In this document: positions 1 through 9,980 of the stretch, one piece after another
How the letters are laid out: each line of letters opens with the position of its first letter
Numbering within the stretch: the first letter of the stretch is position 1
Source: Prosapia bicincta
Taxonomy: Eukaryota; Arthropoda; Insecta; Hemiptera; Cercopidae
Assembly: GCA_036971475.1 (NCBI GenBank)
Contig: JBAIZL010000005.1
Location: 163,799,386-163,863,385, forward strand
Length of the DNA: 64,000 bases
Direction: 5' to 3'
Notes under the pieces: generated by a model
What the model was told of the DNA's origin: nothing
The model's input: the letters and a program-made list of their open reading frames with translations, nothing else
Database searches by the model: none
Made by a program: the position numbers and the translations under genes

Positions 1-2336
1 TCTAATAAGTAACTTGATTTTGGTTGTCACTTTTAAGTATAGTCGTTTATTAAGTCTTTAAACACACGGTTCCGTCATCTGGCCAATGGCTTGGAATATT
101 TTCCAGTGACAAATAATAAAGTGAATTCCAGTGAATTTGTAATAAATGTGCTTACATATTTTTCATCCTTACTTTAAAATAATGTGATGTACAGTATCTA
201 AGAAAAAAAATAAAATAACTTTATAATCTCATTCATACTCATGTCCATTTCAAACGTGTTAAGTCTTTATAAGTGACATATATTGCTTATATAATCTATC
301 TTATTAATCACTCGTCAGCCAAATAGGCGTTGAATAACAGAGTTATGAGAGTCCTGTAACAGGCTTTATATAATAAGAAATTAGTTTTTTCTGTTTTGTC
401 AGAAAATCTGTTGTTAGTTCAATCATAACCTGAATATTGACAAAATGCAAAAACAGGAGCATTCCAGAGAAACTATTTAACTTTGTGCCGCTTTATCTAA
501 TTATATCCGGCCCATTTTATCCAAACCTTGATACCCAGCTCAAGAGAGAGTTCTCAGAAATAATATTTATACTTGTCTAGTCTTTATTCTTTGACAATGA
601 TATAAGTTATTTGTATTTTATTATAATATAACATCACATAACGTTTTGTATTGAAGAAATCTTTGTTTTATACTAAAAGAGATTTGAAACCATAATAAAC
701 ATTTTCAGACGATAAATATCTAACAATACAAATTACTGTGCAATGGATATATACATCGCCGAAAATTGTGCTTATAAATCATAAAAGGTAATAAAACTGT
801 AGCCGTATGTGAGACAAACAATGAAGCCTTGTTTATGAAGCGAGCGTTGACATTATTGGTTCATTGTTGCCCGGTCCCAAAGCGTCGGGATTCGGAGGTT
901 TCTGCTACGGTGTTTGAGTTCATTTAGACATCCAGTTTTATGTAAACCGTTAAAAAAAGAAAAAATGTTGTGAAAACATGTGGCTGAAGGCTTAGTAAAT
1001 AATCTTTGAAATATATAAGTATTGGGTTAGAATCTACAATAGTTTTTATAATTACGTTCCACAATGATCATAAGTAATAGGTTTCGAAGAATGTGTCTAA
1101 GGATGCGTAGAGAATGGTCAAAAGTGTTACAGTATAAAGTGTTGTAACAAGGCCAAGTACAACATTCAGGTTACAATATAATTTATAATAGTTATAAATT
1201 TTACGAAAACGAAAATCAATATTCGATGCATGCCGTCGAATCAGAGAAAATACAGTGCATTAAAATCAGGAATAATATACGTGTTTTAAAATAATAATGT
1301 TTTGAGCTTTGAGCGAAAAATAATTTGAAGGACAAATGTGGTTCAGACCAATTCATTATATTGGGACTATATGTTTTCTTGAAGAGCAAGAGGGCTGAAT
1401 AAAACAAAATAACTTTAACGTTAACAATAACATTAATAAACAAATAACTACAAAATATTTAAGTTTAATAAAAACCAATTCAAATTTAATTGATAATTTA
1501 TTTTCTCATTCGCGTTCGAAGTACAAAGAAGTCATCGGCAGTGATTATAACTACAAAAAAATCTAATTTACAACATTAAATTTTACCCTAGGTGAAGATG
1601 ACATTGGCATTTAAACGCGTATTAGAAAATGAACTACCGAATTTGAGTTGTTTTTTGTTATTATTAACTTTGCTCATAATTTAAGCACAAGAGTTTTTTC
1701 TGAATATATACAATATAAATACCACATTCGGTTGGTTTCGAAACCATTCCAGTTCGTCATCAGGCATATAATCGAAACTTTAAACAAAATATAGATGACG
1801 AACTGGAGGTTGATGGTTTCCAAAATAGCGGATTATCAAAAAAGGTAATAGAAACAGAAATGCTTAAAGGACCATACAACAGTGATTTTATTTAAAACGA
1901 CTATAAGTTGAATATAAGTTATAAATTATCTAGCTGGTATTAAATTAGGAATGTTCATTATATATGCCAGGTCACATTTGTAGCCCGGAGTGCCTCGCTA
2001 GTAAACAATAAATAAACTGACCTCAGGAGGATAATGTTTCTGTACTGTAACCCAGATGTCACTTGATAATTGAAATTTATTGTTATCGATCGAAAAGTGC
2101 TTGTCAAAATAACAATTGCTCTTCTCAGGATGTATTACCACTAACAGTTTGTCAGTTGTTTCGCTCACTTTTCCCTTATATTGTTTTGCTAGTTACGAAA
2201 ATTATTTATTTTTGTAGTTTTGAAGTGACTAACCAGTATGACTTATAGTGTTCGAAGGATGGGAAAGAATGTAATCGAAGGATTATGAATGTAGGTAGAT
2301 GTGATATAAATCCCTTAATAAAGCATATGAATGTAT
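1..2336. other. AT-rich non-coding flank
   Basis: No open frame longer than about 75 codons and no recognisable domain, RNA gene or mobile-element motif was seen on either strand. Short open stretches near 1216-1443 and 2063-2248 have no protein-like composition. Treated as intergenic DNA of an insect-like genome. Confidence 0.6.
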
Positions 2337-2428
2337 TACGGCATCTAGTGCGCAGGTTCGCGTACCTAAAGTAGACCTTCTCTGTAACGAGGTCATAAAG
2401 AGGTGTCTATTTGTTACACTGAGTAAGG
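2337..2428 (-). repeat. third, partial copy of the LINE tail repeat
   Basis: The stretch with 'acctaaagtagacc' and 'aaagaggtgtct' resembles the segment at about 2505-2580, where 'acctgaagtagtc' and 'aaagaggtgtcc' occur in the same order and spacing. It looks like a decayed extra copy of the 3' end of the LINE segment that is present twice downstream. Similarity was judged by eye and divergence is high. Confidence 0.35.
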
Positions 2429-3665
2429 AATATAGGGAAAAGTAAAAGGAATAACTTCGGACTACGGAAAGGACTTAATAATCCCCTGTAAACAGGAGAA
2501 AGTTAAGTAATTGCGTGAGCAGGATCGATTACCTGAAGTAGTCTCAGGCGGTGTTAAAAGAGGTGTCCAGCCACCACAAGGGTATATGAGTTGCTTTTGT
2601 TTATAGGCAGGTGTGTTACAGTTTGTTTAGACTTGTTTTAAAACATACAATGGGTGCCATAAATCCCACAATCTTTGTCTCACATTAAAGTAGTCTTTAA
2701 ATTCGATAATACTGTTAATTTTAATTGATTGGGACGAATTTTTAAGAATTTTAATTTTAAGTACGAAATCAAACGTGGTTATTGTGAAATATGCTACCTC
2801 TGGCAATGGTGAAGAAATTTAGAATGCACAGCTTAGTGTATTAAGTATTTGCGTTTTTGTCTTTTTCTTCTTCAGCCAAAGCCCGTTCATGATAATTTCA
2901 TCATGGGCCACGTCTTTGCAATGTGTCATAATTAAGGAAGTGATCCAGAGTGACCAGATCATCATCTTCTAGGAAGAGAGGATAGGTGGAGGAGTCCTCA
3001 AAGCCTATTCGATTGCGATGGCTCTGGAGATAATCAAGGCAGTTCACCACCAAAAGATAGCAGGAGCGACGTCCCTTGACAAACCACTAGGGATGGTGTT
3101 TGAACTTACGGCCATCTTCCGTAGTTTGGCAGAAGCTGCTGCTTTCCAGGTTGTCTTCGCCATATGGCTGAAGAAACCATAAAGCTGGCCTTCGTTCTAA
3201 AAGGTAGACGAAGCTTGATAAATTAAGGGAGGATCCCCTTGAAGAAACTTACAATCAGCTCTATCCTGCTTGTCAGCATGGTCGTTGCAGCCAAGACCAC
3301 GATATCCAGAGATTCATTGTACTGTATAAGGATCTCTATTCTGTCCAGAATATGGAATAGAATTTCTTTTCACATTAAGATAAGAATGCCTTCTTGTGGC
3401 AATTCAGAGGTCGCAATGCTGAGGTTGAGTCAGAAAGGAAAACCCCCTTCTTTATATCTGCGGAAGTTGAATGCTTTTGATGAATAGATGCACTTCTTCT
3501 TTAAGGTTATTGCTGTGTAAACCCACTGGAAGCTACCTTTCCAATAAAGTAGTATAGAATCCAGCTCCACTGTGCTCTCATGGCCAATCTGACCGAGTAA
3601 ACGTGTGTTCATCTATCATAAGGATAGTATTTAGACTGAATTTCTCAAGTAGTTGACTTGCAGAT
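2429..3665 (-). pseudogene. LINE (Jockey-like) RNase H and C-terminal fragment, copy 1
   Basis: A diverged copy of the segment at 3677-4910 in the same orientation; both begin with 'aatatagggaaaagtaaaag' and end with the same RNase H region. On the minus strand the frame from about 3612 reads as the RNase H domain of a non-LTR retrotransposon (FQ-x-x-YTAITL-like motif). Further on comes GYRGLGCNDHADK, matching the family's G-x-RG-x-x-GNE-x-AD motif. Several stops and frame changes show it is dead. It is 5'-truncated inside RNase H, which is common for LINE remnants, and its tandem arrangement with copy 2 suggests a local duplication. Family assignment rests on motif recognition; the exact clade (Jockey, R1 or similar) is uncertain. 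Confidence 0.65.
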
Positions 3666-3676
3666 TTATAATTAAG

Positions 3677-4910
3677 AATATAGGGAAAAGTAAAAGGAAT
3701 AACTTTGGACTACGGAAAGGACTTAATACTCCCTTGGATACAGGAGAAAATTAAATAATTGCGTGAGCAGGATCGATTACCTGAAGTAGTCCTGATCTTA
3801 GGCTGGGTGAAAAGAGGTGTCCAGCCACCACACGGGTTTATGAGTTGCTTTTGTTTATAGCCAGGAGTGTTACAGTTTGCTTAGACTTGTTTTAGTTCAT
3901 ACAATGGGTGCCATAAATCCCACAATCTTTGTCTCACTTTAAAGTAGTCTTTAAATTAGACGATTCTGTGAATTTTAATTGATTGGCTGAATTTTTAAGA
4001 ATTTTAATTTTAAGTACGAAATCGAACGTAGTTATTGTGAAATATGCTACTTCCGGCAATGGTGACGAATTATAGAATGCACAGCTTAGTGTATGACGTA
4101 TTTGCGGCTTTGTCTTTTTCTTCTTCAGCCAACGCCCGTCCGTCATTATTCCGCCATAGAACGCCAAATGGTGAAACAATTAAGGAAATGGTCCAGAGCG
4201 CTACAGATCATCTTCCAGGCAGAGAGAACAGGTGAAGGAGCCCTCGAAGCCCATTCGATGTAAATGGCTCGAGATGTAATCATGGCAGATCAAAAACCGA
4301 AAGGTAGCAGCCGCGATTTCCCTTGGCAGGCTACTACGGATGACCTTTAAACTTACGATAAACTGCTATTTTTTGCCAGAAGGTGCTACTTTCAAGGTTG
4401 TCTTCACCATATAGCTAATGGTCAGTTGTACAAAGCTGCATGAAGCGGGATAACGTAAGGGAGGATCCCCTTGAGGACGGTCACAACCAGCTCTACCGAG
4501 CCTGTCAGCACGCTCGTTGCCGCCAAGACCATGGTATCCATCATGTAGATCAAACTCTTTTCTGGTCAGAAGTTGGAATAGGACATCTTTTGCTCCTTAC
4601 CATAAGATTGCCGTCTTGTGTCATTGCAGAGTTCGCAATGCAGGAGCTGAGTCAGAAAAAAAGACAAACTTCTTTGTGTCTGTGCAATTTGAAAGCTTAT
4701 GAGCGACAAGACGAATAAATGCACTTATTCTTTAAAACAATTCCTGAGTGAACCAACTGGTAAACCGACCTTTTTATTAAAGTTGTATCGAATTCAGCTC
4801 CCTTGTGCTCTCAAGGCCGATCTGACCGTGTAGACGTGTGTTCATTCATCAACAGGTTTTTTGCCTGAATTTCTAAAGTAGTTGACCTTAAGGGATGTTG
4901 CGGCATATCG
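3677..4910 (-). pseudogene. LINE (Jockey-like) RNase H and C-terminal fragment, copy 2, interrupted by the Maverick
   Basis: On the minus strand the stretch around 4440-4545 encodes HDGYHGLGGNERADRLGR, the end of a non-LTR retrotransposon RNase H domain. Lower down, about 4190-4270, it encodes SHLHRMGF followed by C-x2-C, the family's C-terminal histidine/cysteine motif. In-frame stops mark it as inactive. Its 5' end is cut by the Maverick at 4917. The preceding part of the same ORF (reverse transcriptase) continues at 24925 on the far side, in the same frame after removal of the 20-kb insert and one target-site copy. This element was therefore the Maverick's target. Confidence 0.7.
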
Positions 4911-4916
4911 GTTATA
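4911..4916. repeat. target-site duplication GTTATA, left
   Basis: GTTATA lies directly outside the first base of the left inverted repeat and is repeated exactly at 24919-24924 outside the right one. A 6-bp duplication is the size made by Maverick/Polinton integrases. Confidence 0.95.
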
Positions 4917-5171
4917 AGTAGTGTAGGACGCGGGTATTGGCGGGGTAATTATTGGCGGGGGCGTGGCCAAATGCGTGCACGCATGACCAAATGCGTGCAC
5001 GCATGACCAAATGCGTACGGGTATCGGCGGGAAAATTATCGGCGGGGGCGGGAGGGGAAGGACGTGGAGGGGATGGAGGAGAAAGAGGAGAATGAGGAGA
5101 AAGAGGAGAAGGCGCGGTGTTGTGGGGGGAACGAGTGGGAAAACTGTGGGGGAACTGCGTCATTCAAGATG
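4917..5171 (+). repeat. Maverick left terminal inverted repeat
   Basis: Matches the reverse complement of 24585-24918 essentially base for base, apart from one internal gap. It contains two direct copies of ATGCGTGCACGCATG-type palindromes near 4970-5005, a purine-only GGAGGAGAAAGAGGAG tract, and a single copy of a 25-bp G-rich unit ending in GGGAAAACTGTG. Open frames in it are by-products of skewed composition. Confidence 0.93.
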
Positions 5172-5593
5172 GCTGCTGACCTCTGTTTTTTTTCTTTCGC
5201 CACCTTTACAAGAGATTAACCTATTTTTCAAGATAATCAACAAGACAACCATTCACTTTCAGCCTTGATTATCATACTGCATTCGCATGTTCAAACTCTT
5301 GATTAGTAGCGGTTTCTAGAGATAATATTTTTTAAGTCGACCATCGTTTTAGAGAGCTGTTTTTTATTTTAAATGTAAATTGCCTCGCAATATCCTGTGT
5401 AGATATTTGTTTCAATGTCAATTGCCTAATTATTTTTCAGCGCATGTGACCCAAGAAATGCTTTTTTATAAGTATGAACACGTATGTCCGTGTCACGCCC
5501 TTGCATATATCAAATGCTTTTGATAATTGTATATAAGTAACATGCAATACAAATATTATTATTTCTTAAAGATACTTTGTGCCTTGTGTAACC
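5172..5593 (+). promoter_or_regulatory. leader of the first Maverick ORF with TATA-like box
   Basis: No gene is seen. TATATAAG at 5530-5537 lies 57 bp before the ATG at 5594, a plausible core promoter for the first plus-strand ORF. Assignment rests only on motif and spacing. Confidence 0.35.
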
Positions 5594-6541
5594 ATGTCTA
5601 ATTTAGTAGATTTAAGCTATTTAGGTAGTTGTAAGAATTTAGTTTTGCGTAGATGTAGAAATGATATAGTTTATAGTAGTTTTATATATTTTGATTTATT
5701 TTTGGTAATATTAAGATATTTATTATTTTGTTTCTTAGTTATATTTAATAATTCTTTTAAGAACATAAATCAAATACATGTAATATTTCAGTTTATAAAA
5801 TCCGGTGAATGTAAAGATTTAGATGTGTTTAAAAAAATTTTAACTGGATTTTATAAATTGAAAAACTGCGAAATATTTGATAGATGTTCGTTTTGTCATG
5901 AATATAAATTTCAGAAAAGATATATTAATTATAAAAAAACTGTTACGATAGAAAATTTTGATTATTATTATAATTATATAAATTCCAAATTAAGGGAGGG
6001 GGGATACTTGAAAAAATATTTTTTAGAACATTGGGAATATGTAGTGAAATCCATTCTTAAGTTGGTTGAATATGAGTTAAGGATAGAATATTCAAAAATT
6101 TTCAAAATGAACGACTTACAACATCACCATTATAATATGAAATTATTAAATGATGTAAGGCCGTTCATAAAAAATATATCGAAAAGTCATTTCTATTTCA
6201 TGTTTTTATTTAATCATATTCTATACTACGATCCTGATGATATGTTTGTGGATATAGAATATGGTAAAGATACTGTTATAGAAAGATATCAATTATTTTT
6301 TAAAAAGTTTTGTAAATTTGATGAATATTTTAATCAGTCCTTTAAACTAGCACCCACAAACTGGTCTTGGGACGATAACAATATTGAATCAGATGAGCAT
6401 GGAATATCCTATATATTAGATGGGGAACATTTTAATAAAAATATGGCGCATTATGATATAAAGTTGACACGTAGACAAGAACGAAGGGGTATACAAAATA
6501 CGTATTCGGGATTGGGTAACGTTAGAATTTCATATTATTAA
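5594..6541 (+). CDS. uncharacterised 315-aa Maverick protein
   Basis: The frame is open from 5579, but the first ATG is at 5594 in good context (accATGtc), giving 315 aa. Not recognised. An N-terminal hydrophobic stretch at about residues 30-50 (rich in F, L, I and V) could be a membrane segment. A C-x2-C pair (CSFC, near residue 100) could be half of a metal site. The middle is lysine/tyrosine/asparagine-rich, as expected of AT-rich coding, and the C-terminus is basic. It is the first gene inside the left inverted repeat, ahead of the conserved Polinton core. Long uninterrupted frame and position support a real gene; function cannot be inferred. Confidence 0.7.
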   Translation: MSNLVDLSYLGSCKNLVLRRCRNDIVYSSFIYFDLFLVILRYLLFCFLVIFNNSFKNINQIHVIFQFIKSGECKDLDVFKKILTGFYKLKNCEIFDRCSFCHEYKFQKRYINYKKTVTIENFDYYYNYINSKLREGGYLKKYFLEHWEYVVKSILKLVEYELRIEYSKIFKMNDLQHHHYNMKLLNDVRPFIKNISKSHFYFMFLFNHILYYDPDDMFVDIEYGKDTVIERYQLFFKKFCKFDEYFNQSFKLAPTNWSWDDNNIESDEHGISYILDGEHFNKNMAHYDIKLTRRQERRGIQNTYSGLGNVRISYY

Positions 6542-6547
6542 TGCGTT

Positions 6548-6583
<36 letters not shown>
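6542..6583 (+). repeat. (ATT)n microsatellite
   Basis: About a dozen ATT/TTA repeats directly after the stop codon of the 5594 ORF; a shorter ATT run recurs near 6626. Confidence 0.85.
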
Positions 6584-6722
6584 TTATGACAAAAAATATT
6601 AATATTATTTTTCAAATGCGTTGTATTATTATTATATATTTATGTCATACTAATATCAATATTATTTTTCAAAATAATTATAAGACAAAAAAATTTTTTT
6701 TTTTTAATCAAATAATATTAGA

Positions 6723-6965
6723 GTTAAGTTGAATATAGTATAATCAATTAATATTAGTTTAACGTTAGTCATATTAATGGGTTGTATTATTATTATTATA
6801 TTTATGATATAAAAAGTTAAGTTGAATATAGTATAATCAATTAATATTAGTTTAACGTTAGTCATATTAATTGGTTGTATTATTATTATTATATTTATGA
6901 TATAAAAAGTTAAGTTGAATATAGTATAATCAATTAATATTAGTTTTAAGTTAGTCACTAATAAA
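6723..6965 (+). repeat. 93-bp tandem repeat, about 2.6 copies
   Basis: Units begin with GTTAAGTTGAATATAG at 6723, 6816 and 6909, spaced exactly 93 bp, and differ by only a few bases. They lie in the spacer between the first and second Maverick ORFs. Open frames across them are artefacts. Confidence 0.9.
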
Positions 6966-7053
6966 TACCATAACATATAGCCTTACTTATCAATTAGAAA
7001 TTGCATAATAAGTACAAATCATTTAGTATCTAGAGTTTTGTTTGTTAAACAAC

Positions 7054-7365
7054 ATGACAACGGCACAAGGTAAATTGGATGCTTTGCTAGCACATGTTAA
7101 ACTGTGTTCTTGTGGTAAAACTGAAGCTCATTATCATATAGCAGTTGCTAAATCTTATATGCAGAATTATAATTTATCGGATATAGATATAACGAGTGGA
7201 CATTATAAAAGCTGTTCATGGTCTGTAGTAGCATTTGTTGGTGATGGACCAGACACTTGTGTATGCGTCCTCTTTGAAGAATCATTAAGAAAAGCGCGAG
7301 AGTGTTTGGAATCTGACGATTGGCCTTTGTTTGCCACAAAAAATTTTTTTAATGATTTATTTTAA
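7054..7365 (+). CDS. small uncharacterised 103-aa Maverick protein
   Basis: ATG at 7054 opens a 103-aa frame. It is not recognised. Cysteine and histidine positions (CSCG then H-x-H near residues 19-30, later CVCV) could hold a metal, but no known zinc-finger spacing is evident. It ends 8 bp before the next ATG, suggesting a shared transcript. Its 5' leader plus first seven codons are duplicated twice downstream, at 8429-8510 and 8777-8859, which helps mark the leader as a discrete unit. Function unknown. Confidence 0.6.
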   Translation: MTTAQGKLDALLAHVKLCSCGKTEAHYHIAVAKSYMQNYNLSDIDITSGHYKSCSWSVVAFVGDGPDTCVCVLFEESLRKARECLESDDWPLFATKNFFNDLF

Positions 7366-7373
7366 AAAACAAA

Positions 7374-8177
7374 ATGGAATTTATTTTAGACTTTCAAGGT
7401 TTTAAAAACAAAGACAATGAGTTTATTGTTAAAGAATTGGCTATAATTTCAAAGAATGATGACAACATTTACGAGTTACTTCTATTTCAACCACCATATA
7501 GTTTTCATCATCTTCCAAAAGATTTACAAAAGCAAGTATTGTGGTTAGAAAATCAATGTCATGGTTTACCTTGGGAAAGTGGATTGAAACCTTACAACCA
7601 ACTAAAGGATGTGTTTCGAGGTATGGCACTTAGTGGTACGATATTTGTTAAAGGAACTGAAAAACAAAAATTTATTTCAAACTTATTATCAGATTTTAAT
7701 GTTAAAATAGTTAATTTAGATTATTTGTATTGTCCTAATTTGGATGTATTGAAAAATCTCTTTTGGAATAATTTTATAAAAGAATGTAAATTCAATCATT
7801 CACAATATAATTGTGCTTATGTTAATGTTTGTGTTTTAAAACAATGGTTAAATTATGAAAAACTAGTTTTAGACAGATTAAATGCAGTATATTTAGCAAT
7901 AAAAGAAGTATATGATAAAGGTTATCATAATATACAAGATTGTTTAGTTCATTATTTGCCAAAACATTTTCTTATTAATCATTTTGAAAATATCGAGCAT
8001 ATATTTAATAGATTACCCGATCATTTGAAATGTGATCCAGATATTTTAAACAATTTACCTTGTGAAAAACATAAAGTACAAGTTAAATCTGGTTTTTGTT
8101 TTAATGGTATCAAATCAAATGTTTCATATAATCTCAAAAAGAAAGATTGTGTTTATTGTAAAACATTATTGTCTTGA
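7374..8177 (+). CDS. RNase H-fold-like protein of an arthropod mobile-element family, 267 aa
   Basis: Starts MEFILDFQGF. The sequence HGLPW (around residue 63), IFVKG (around 90), NLDYLYCPNL (around 113) and a late C-x3-H-x5-CAY-x-NV motif match a family of uncharacterised proteins often found in arthropod transposons and endogenous elements. The opening acidic strand plus later Cys/His/Asn block recalls DEDD exonucleases, but the expected D-x-E is D-x-Q here, so catalysis is doubtful. The C-terminus holds more cysteines (C-x2-C at the end). Its last 16 or so codons and 3' flank are copied twice downstream. Family membership comes from memory of recurring ORFs; function is inference. Confidence 0.65.
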   Translation: MEFILDFQGFKNKDNEFIVKELAIISKNDDNIYELLLFQPPYSFHHLPKDLQKQVLWLENQCHGLPWESGLKPYNQLKDVFRGMALSGTIFVKGTEKQKFISNLLSDFNVKIVNLDYLYCPNLDVLKNLFWNNFIKECKFNHSQYNCAYVNVCVLKQWLNYEKLVLDRLNAVYLAIKEVYDKGYHNIQDCLVHYLPKHFLINHFENIEHIFNRLPDHLKCDPDILNNLPCEKHKVQVKSGFCFNGIKSNVSYNLKKKDCVYCKTLLS

Positions 8178-8219
8178 TTTAGTTATTGGTATTAGTTTTA
8201 AAAAGTATATAAATGTTAA

Positions 8220-8913
8220 CTAACTGAAAACTGTTTGTAAAAAAATAATCTCAAAAAGAAAGATTGTGTTTATTGTAAAACATTATTGTCTTGATTTAGT
8301 TATTGGTATTAGTTTTAAAAAGTATATAAATGTTAACTAACTGAAAACTGTTTGTAAAAAAAAAAATAAATGTATAAAAATGTTCGTAAGTGAATTTATT
8401 TTACCTCTTTATAATCAATGATAACAATGAAATTGCATAATAAGTACAAATCATTTAGTATCTAGAGTTTTGTTTGTTAAACAACATGACAACGGCACAA
8501 GGTAAATTGGTATTACCTTGAAGTATTTCTCTTGACTAATTTTCTGGGGATTTTTCATTTTTGTCTAACTGAAAACTGTTTGTAAAAAAATAATCTCAAA
8601 AAGAAAGATTGTGTTTATTGTAAAACATTATTGTCTTGATTTAGTTATTGGTATTAGTTTTAAAAAGTATATAAATGTTAACTAACTGAAAACTGTTTGT
8701 AAAAAAAAAAAAAAATAAATGTATAAAAATGTTCGTAAGTGAATTTATTTTACCTCTTTATAATCAATGATAACAATGAAATTGCATAATAAGTACAAAT
8801 CATTTAGTATCTAGAGTTTTGTTTGTTAAACAACATGACAACGGCACAAGGTAAATTGGTATTACCTTGAAGTATTTCTCTTGACTAATTTTCTGGGGAT
8901 TTTTCATTTTTGT
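8220..8913 (+). repeat. tandem 345-bp composite duplication
   Basis: Two consecutive copies (8220-8564 and 8565-8913, differing mainly in A-run length). Each joins the 3' end and downstream flank of the 7374 ORF, an A-rich spacer, the leader and first codons of the 7054 ORF, and a short unique piece ending 'ggggatttttcatttttgt'. The first part also matches the original site at about 8130-8240. The copied leader starts a frame that stops after about 11 codons. This is internal rearrangement, not a gene. Confidence 0.9.
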
Positions 8914-8940
8914 AACAACACAAACATAGTTTTACACAAC

Positions 8941-9022
8941 ACAATTTAATCATTTTATATTTGACAACGTTCAAAGCAGAACACAATTTAATCATTTTAT
9001 ATTTGACAACGTTCAAAGCAAA
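8941..9022 (+). repeat. 41-bp tandem duplication before the integrase
   Basis: 'acacaatttaatcattttat' followed by 'atttgacaacgttcaaagca' occurs twice in a row just upstream of the integrase start. It extends the upstream open frame without an ATG, so it is likely leader rather than coding. Confidence 0.8.
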
Positions 9023-9035
9023 AGTGTTAAACGAT

Positions 9036-9980
9036 ATGGCATCAAAGTTGACGTCATTGTTGAGAGTGGGGATTGCCAGTGAGTTGCATAAACAAGTGCG
9101 TAGGAAATTTCCGACCCGTCATGTTGAAGTTAAAGGTTTAGACGATCTCTATCAGGCTGACCTAGTGGAAATGTTATCATTTGCCAAAGTCAATAAAGGT
9201 TATAAATATATACTGGTTTTAATAAACTGTTTTAGTAAATATGCAATAGCTATACCAATGAAATCTAAAAATGCCATTGAAATGGAAAAGACATTACAAC
9301 CAATTTTAGAAAGATATTCTATGCGTCATTTGCAAACCGATAAAGGAACTGAATTTTTTAATTCGAGGATTAAATCTTTATTAGACAAATATAATATAAA
9401 TCATTATTCTACATATTCTGATAAAAAAGCCTCTATAGTTGAAAGATTAAATAGAACGTTAAAAGCGAAAATGTGGAGGGGTTTCAGTGCCCAGGGAAAT
9501 TATAAATGGTTAAATTTATTAAGCGATATAGTTACTGAATATAATAACACTAAACATAGGACTATCGGTATGCGCCCAATTGATGTTAATAAAAATAATG
9601 AACATTTAGTGTTGAGACGTATAGTTCAAAATAGACAGAAGAAAAAACAACTTGTGCGAAACAGATTTATTGTGGGTGATAAAGTTAGAATAAGTAGGTA
9701 TCAAAAACCGTTGACAAAAAGTTATTTACCAGCTTGGAGTAACGAAATATATACAATTTGGAAAATAGAACCAACAGTTCCAGTGACCTATAAACTAAAG
9801 GACGATTCTGGAGTTGAGATTAAAGGGGGATTCTATCAAGAGGAATTGAGTAAAACTAAATTTAGTAACATATTTCTTATCGATAAGATTGTGCGTCGAA
9901 AAGGAAATAAATTGTTAGTACGTTGGTTGGGTATGGACAGTACTAGAGATACCTGGATAAATAAAAAAGATTTATTATGA
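9036..9980 (+). CDS. INT: Maverick integrase (retroviral-type DDE, chromodomain)
   Basis: Retroviral-type integrase that would join Maverick ends to target DNA and make the 6-bp duplication seen at the element's ends. The first ATG is 9036, giving 314 aa. The catalytic core has D42 (QADLVEM), D102 (LQTDKGTEF) and E136 (ASIVERLNRTLK), the last two separated by 33 residues. An SH3-like DNA-binding part follows (VGDKVRI), and a chromodomain lies at the C-terminus (about 270-314, VRWLG...DTWI). A full N-terminal zinc-binding H2C2 domain is not visible, so the true start may lie upstream or that part may be lost through the duplicated leader. Stop overlaps the next start (ATGA), indicating a shared transcript with the ATPase. 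All catalytic residues are present. Confidence 0.95.
   Translation: MASKLTSLLRVGIASELHKQVRRKFPTRHVEVKGLDDLYQADLVEMLSFAKVNKGYKYILVLINCFSKYAIAIPMKSKNAIEMEKTLQPILERYSMRHLQTDKGTEFFNSRIKSLLDKYNINHYSTYSDKKASIVERLNRTLKAKMWRGFSAQGNYKWLNLLSDIVTEYNNTKHRTIGMRPIDVNKNNEHLVLRRIVQNRQKKKQLVRNRFIVGDKVRISRYQKPLTKSYLPAWSNEIYTIWKIEPTVPVTYKLKDDSGVEIKGGFYQEELSKTKFSNIFLIDKIVRRKGNKLLVRWLGMDSTRDTWINKKDLL

Noticed and set aside
4440..4718. 92-aa plus-strand frame
   Set aside because: It lies opposite the LINE RNase H region, whose minus-strand translation carries the real motif.
5011..5268. Arg/Gly-rich open frame in the left inverted repeat, and Pro/Ser-rich frames at 24489-24930
   Set aside because: They are translations of the purine-skewed terminal repeat in several frames and end outside it; no leader and no protein-like pattern.
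6704..6976. Repetitive 90-aa minus-strand frame
   Set aside because: It is the 93-bp tandem repeat read as protein; 93 is a multiple of three, so the frame stays open by construction.
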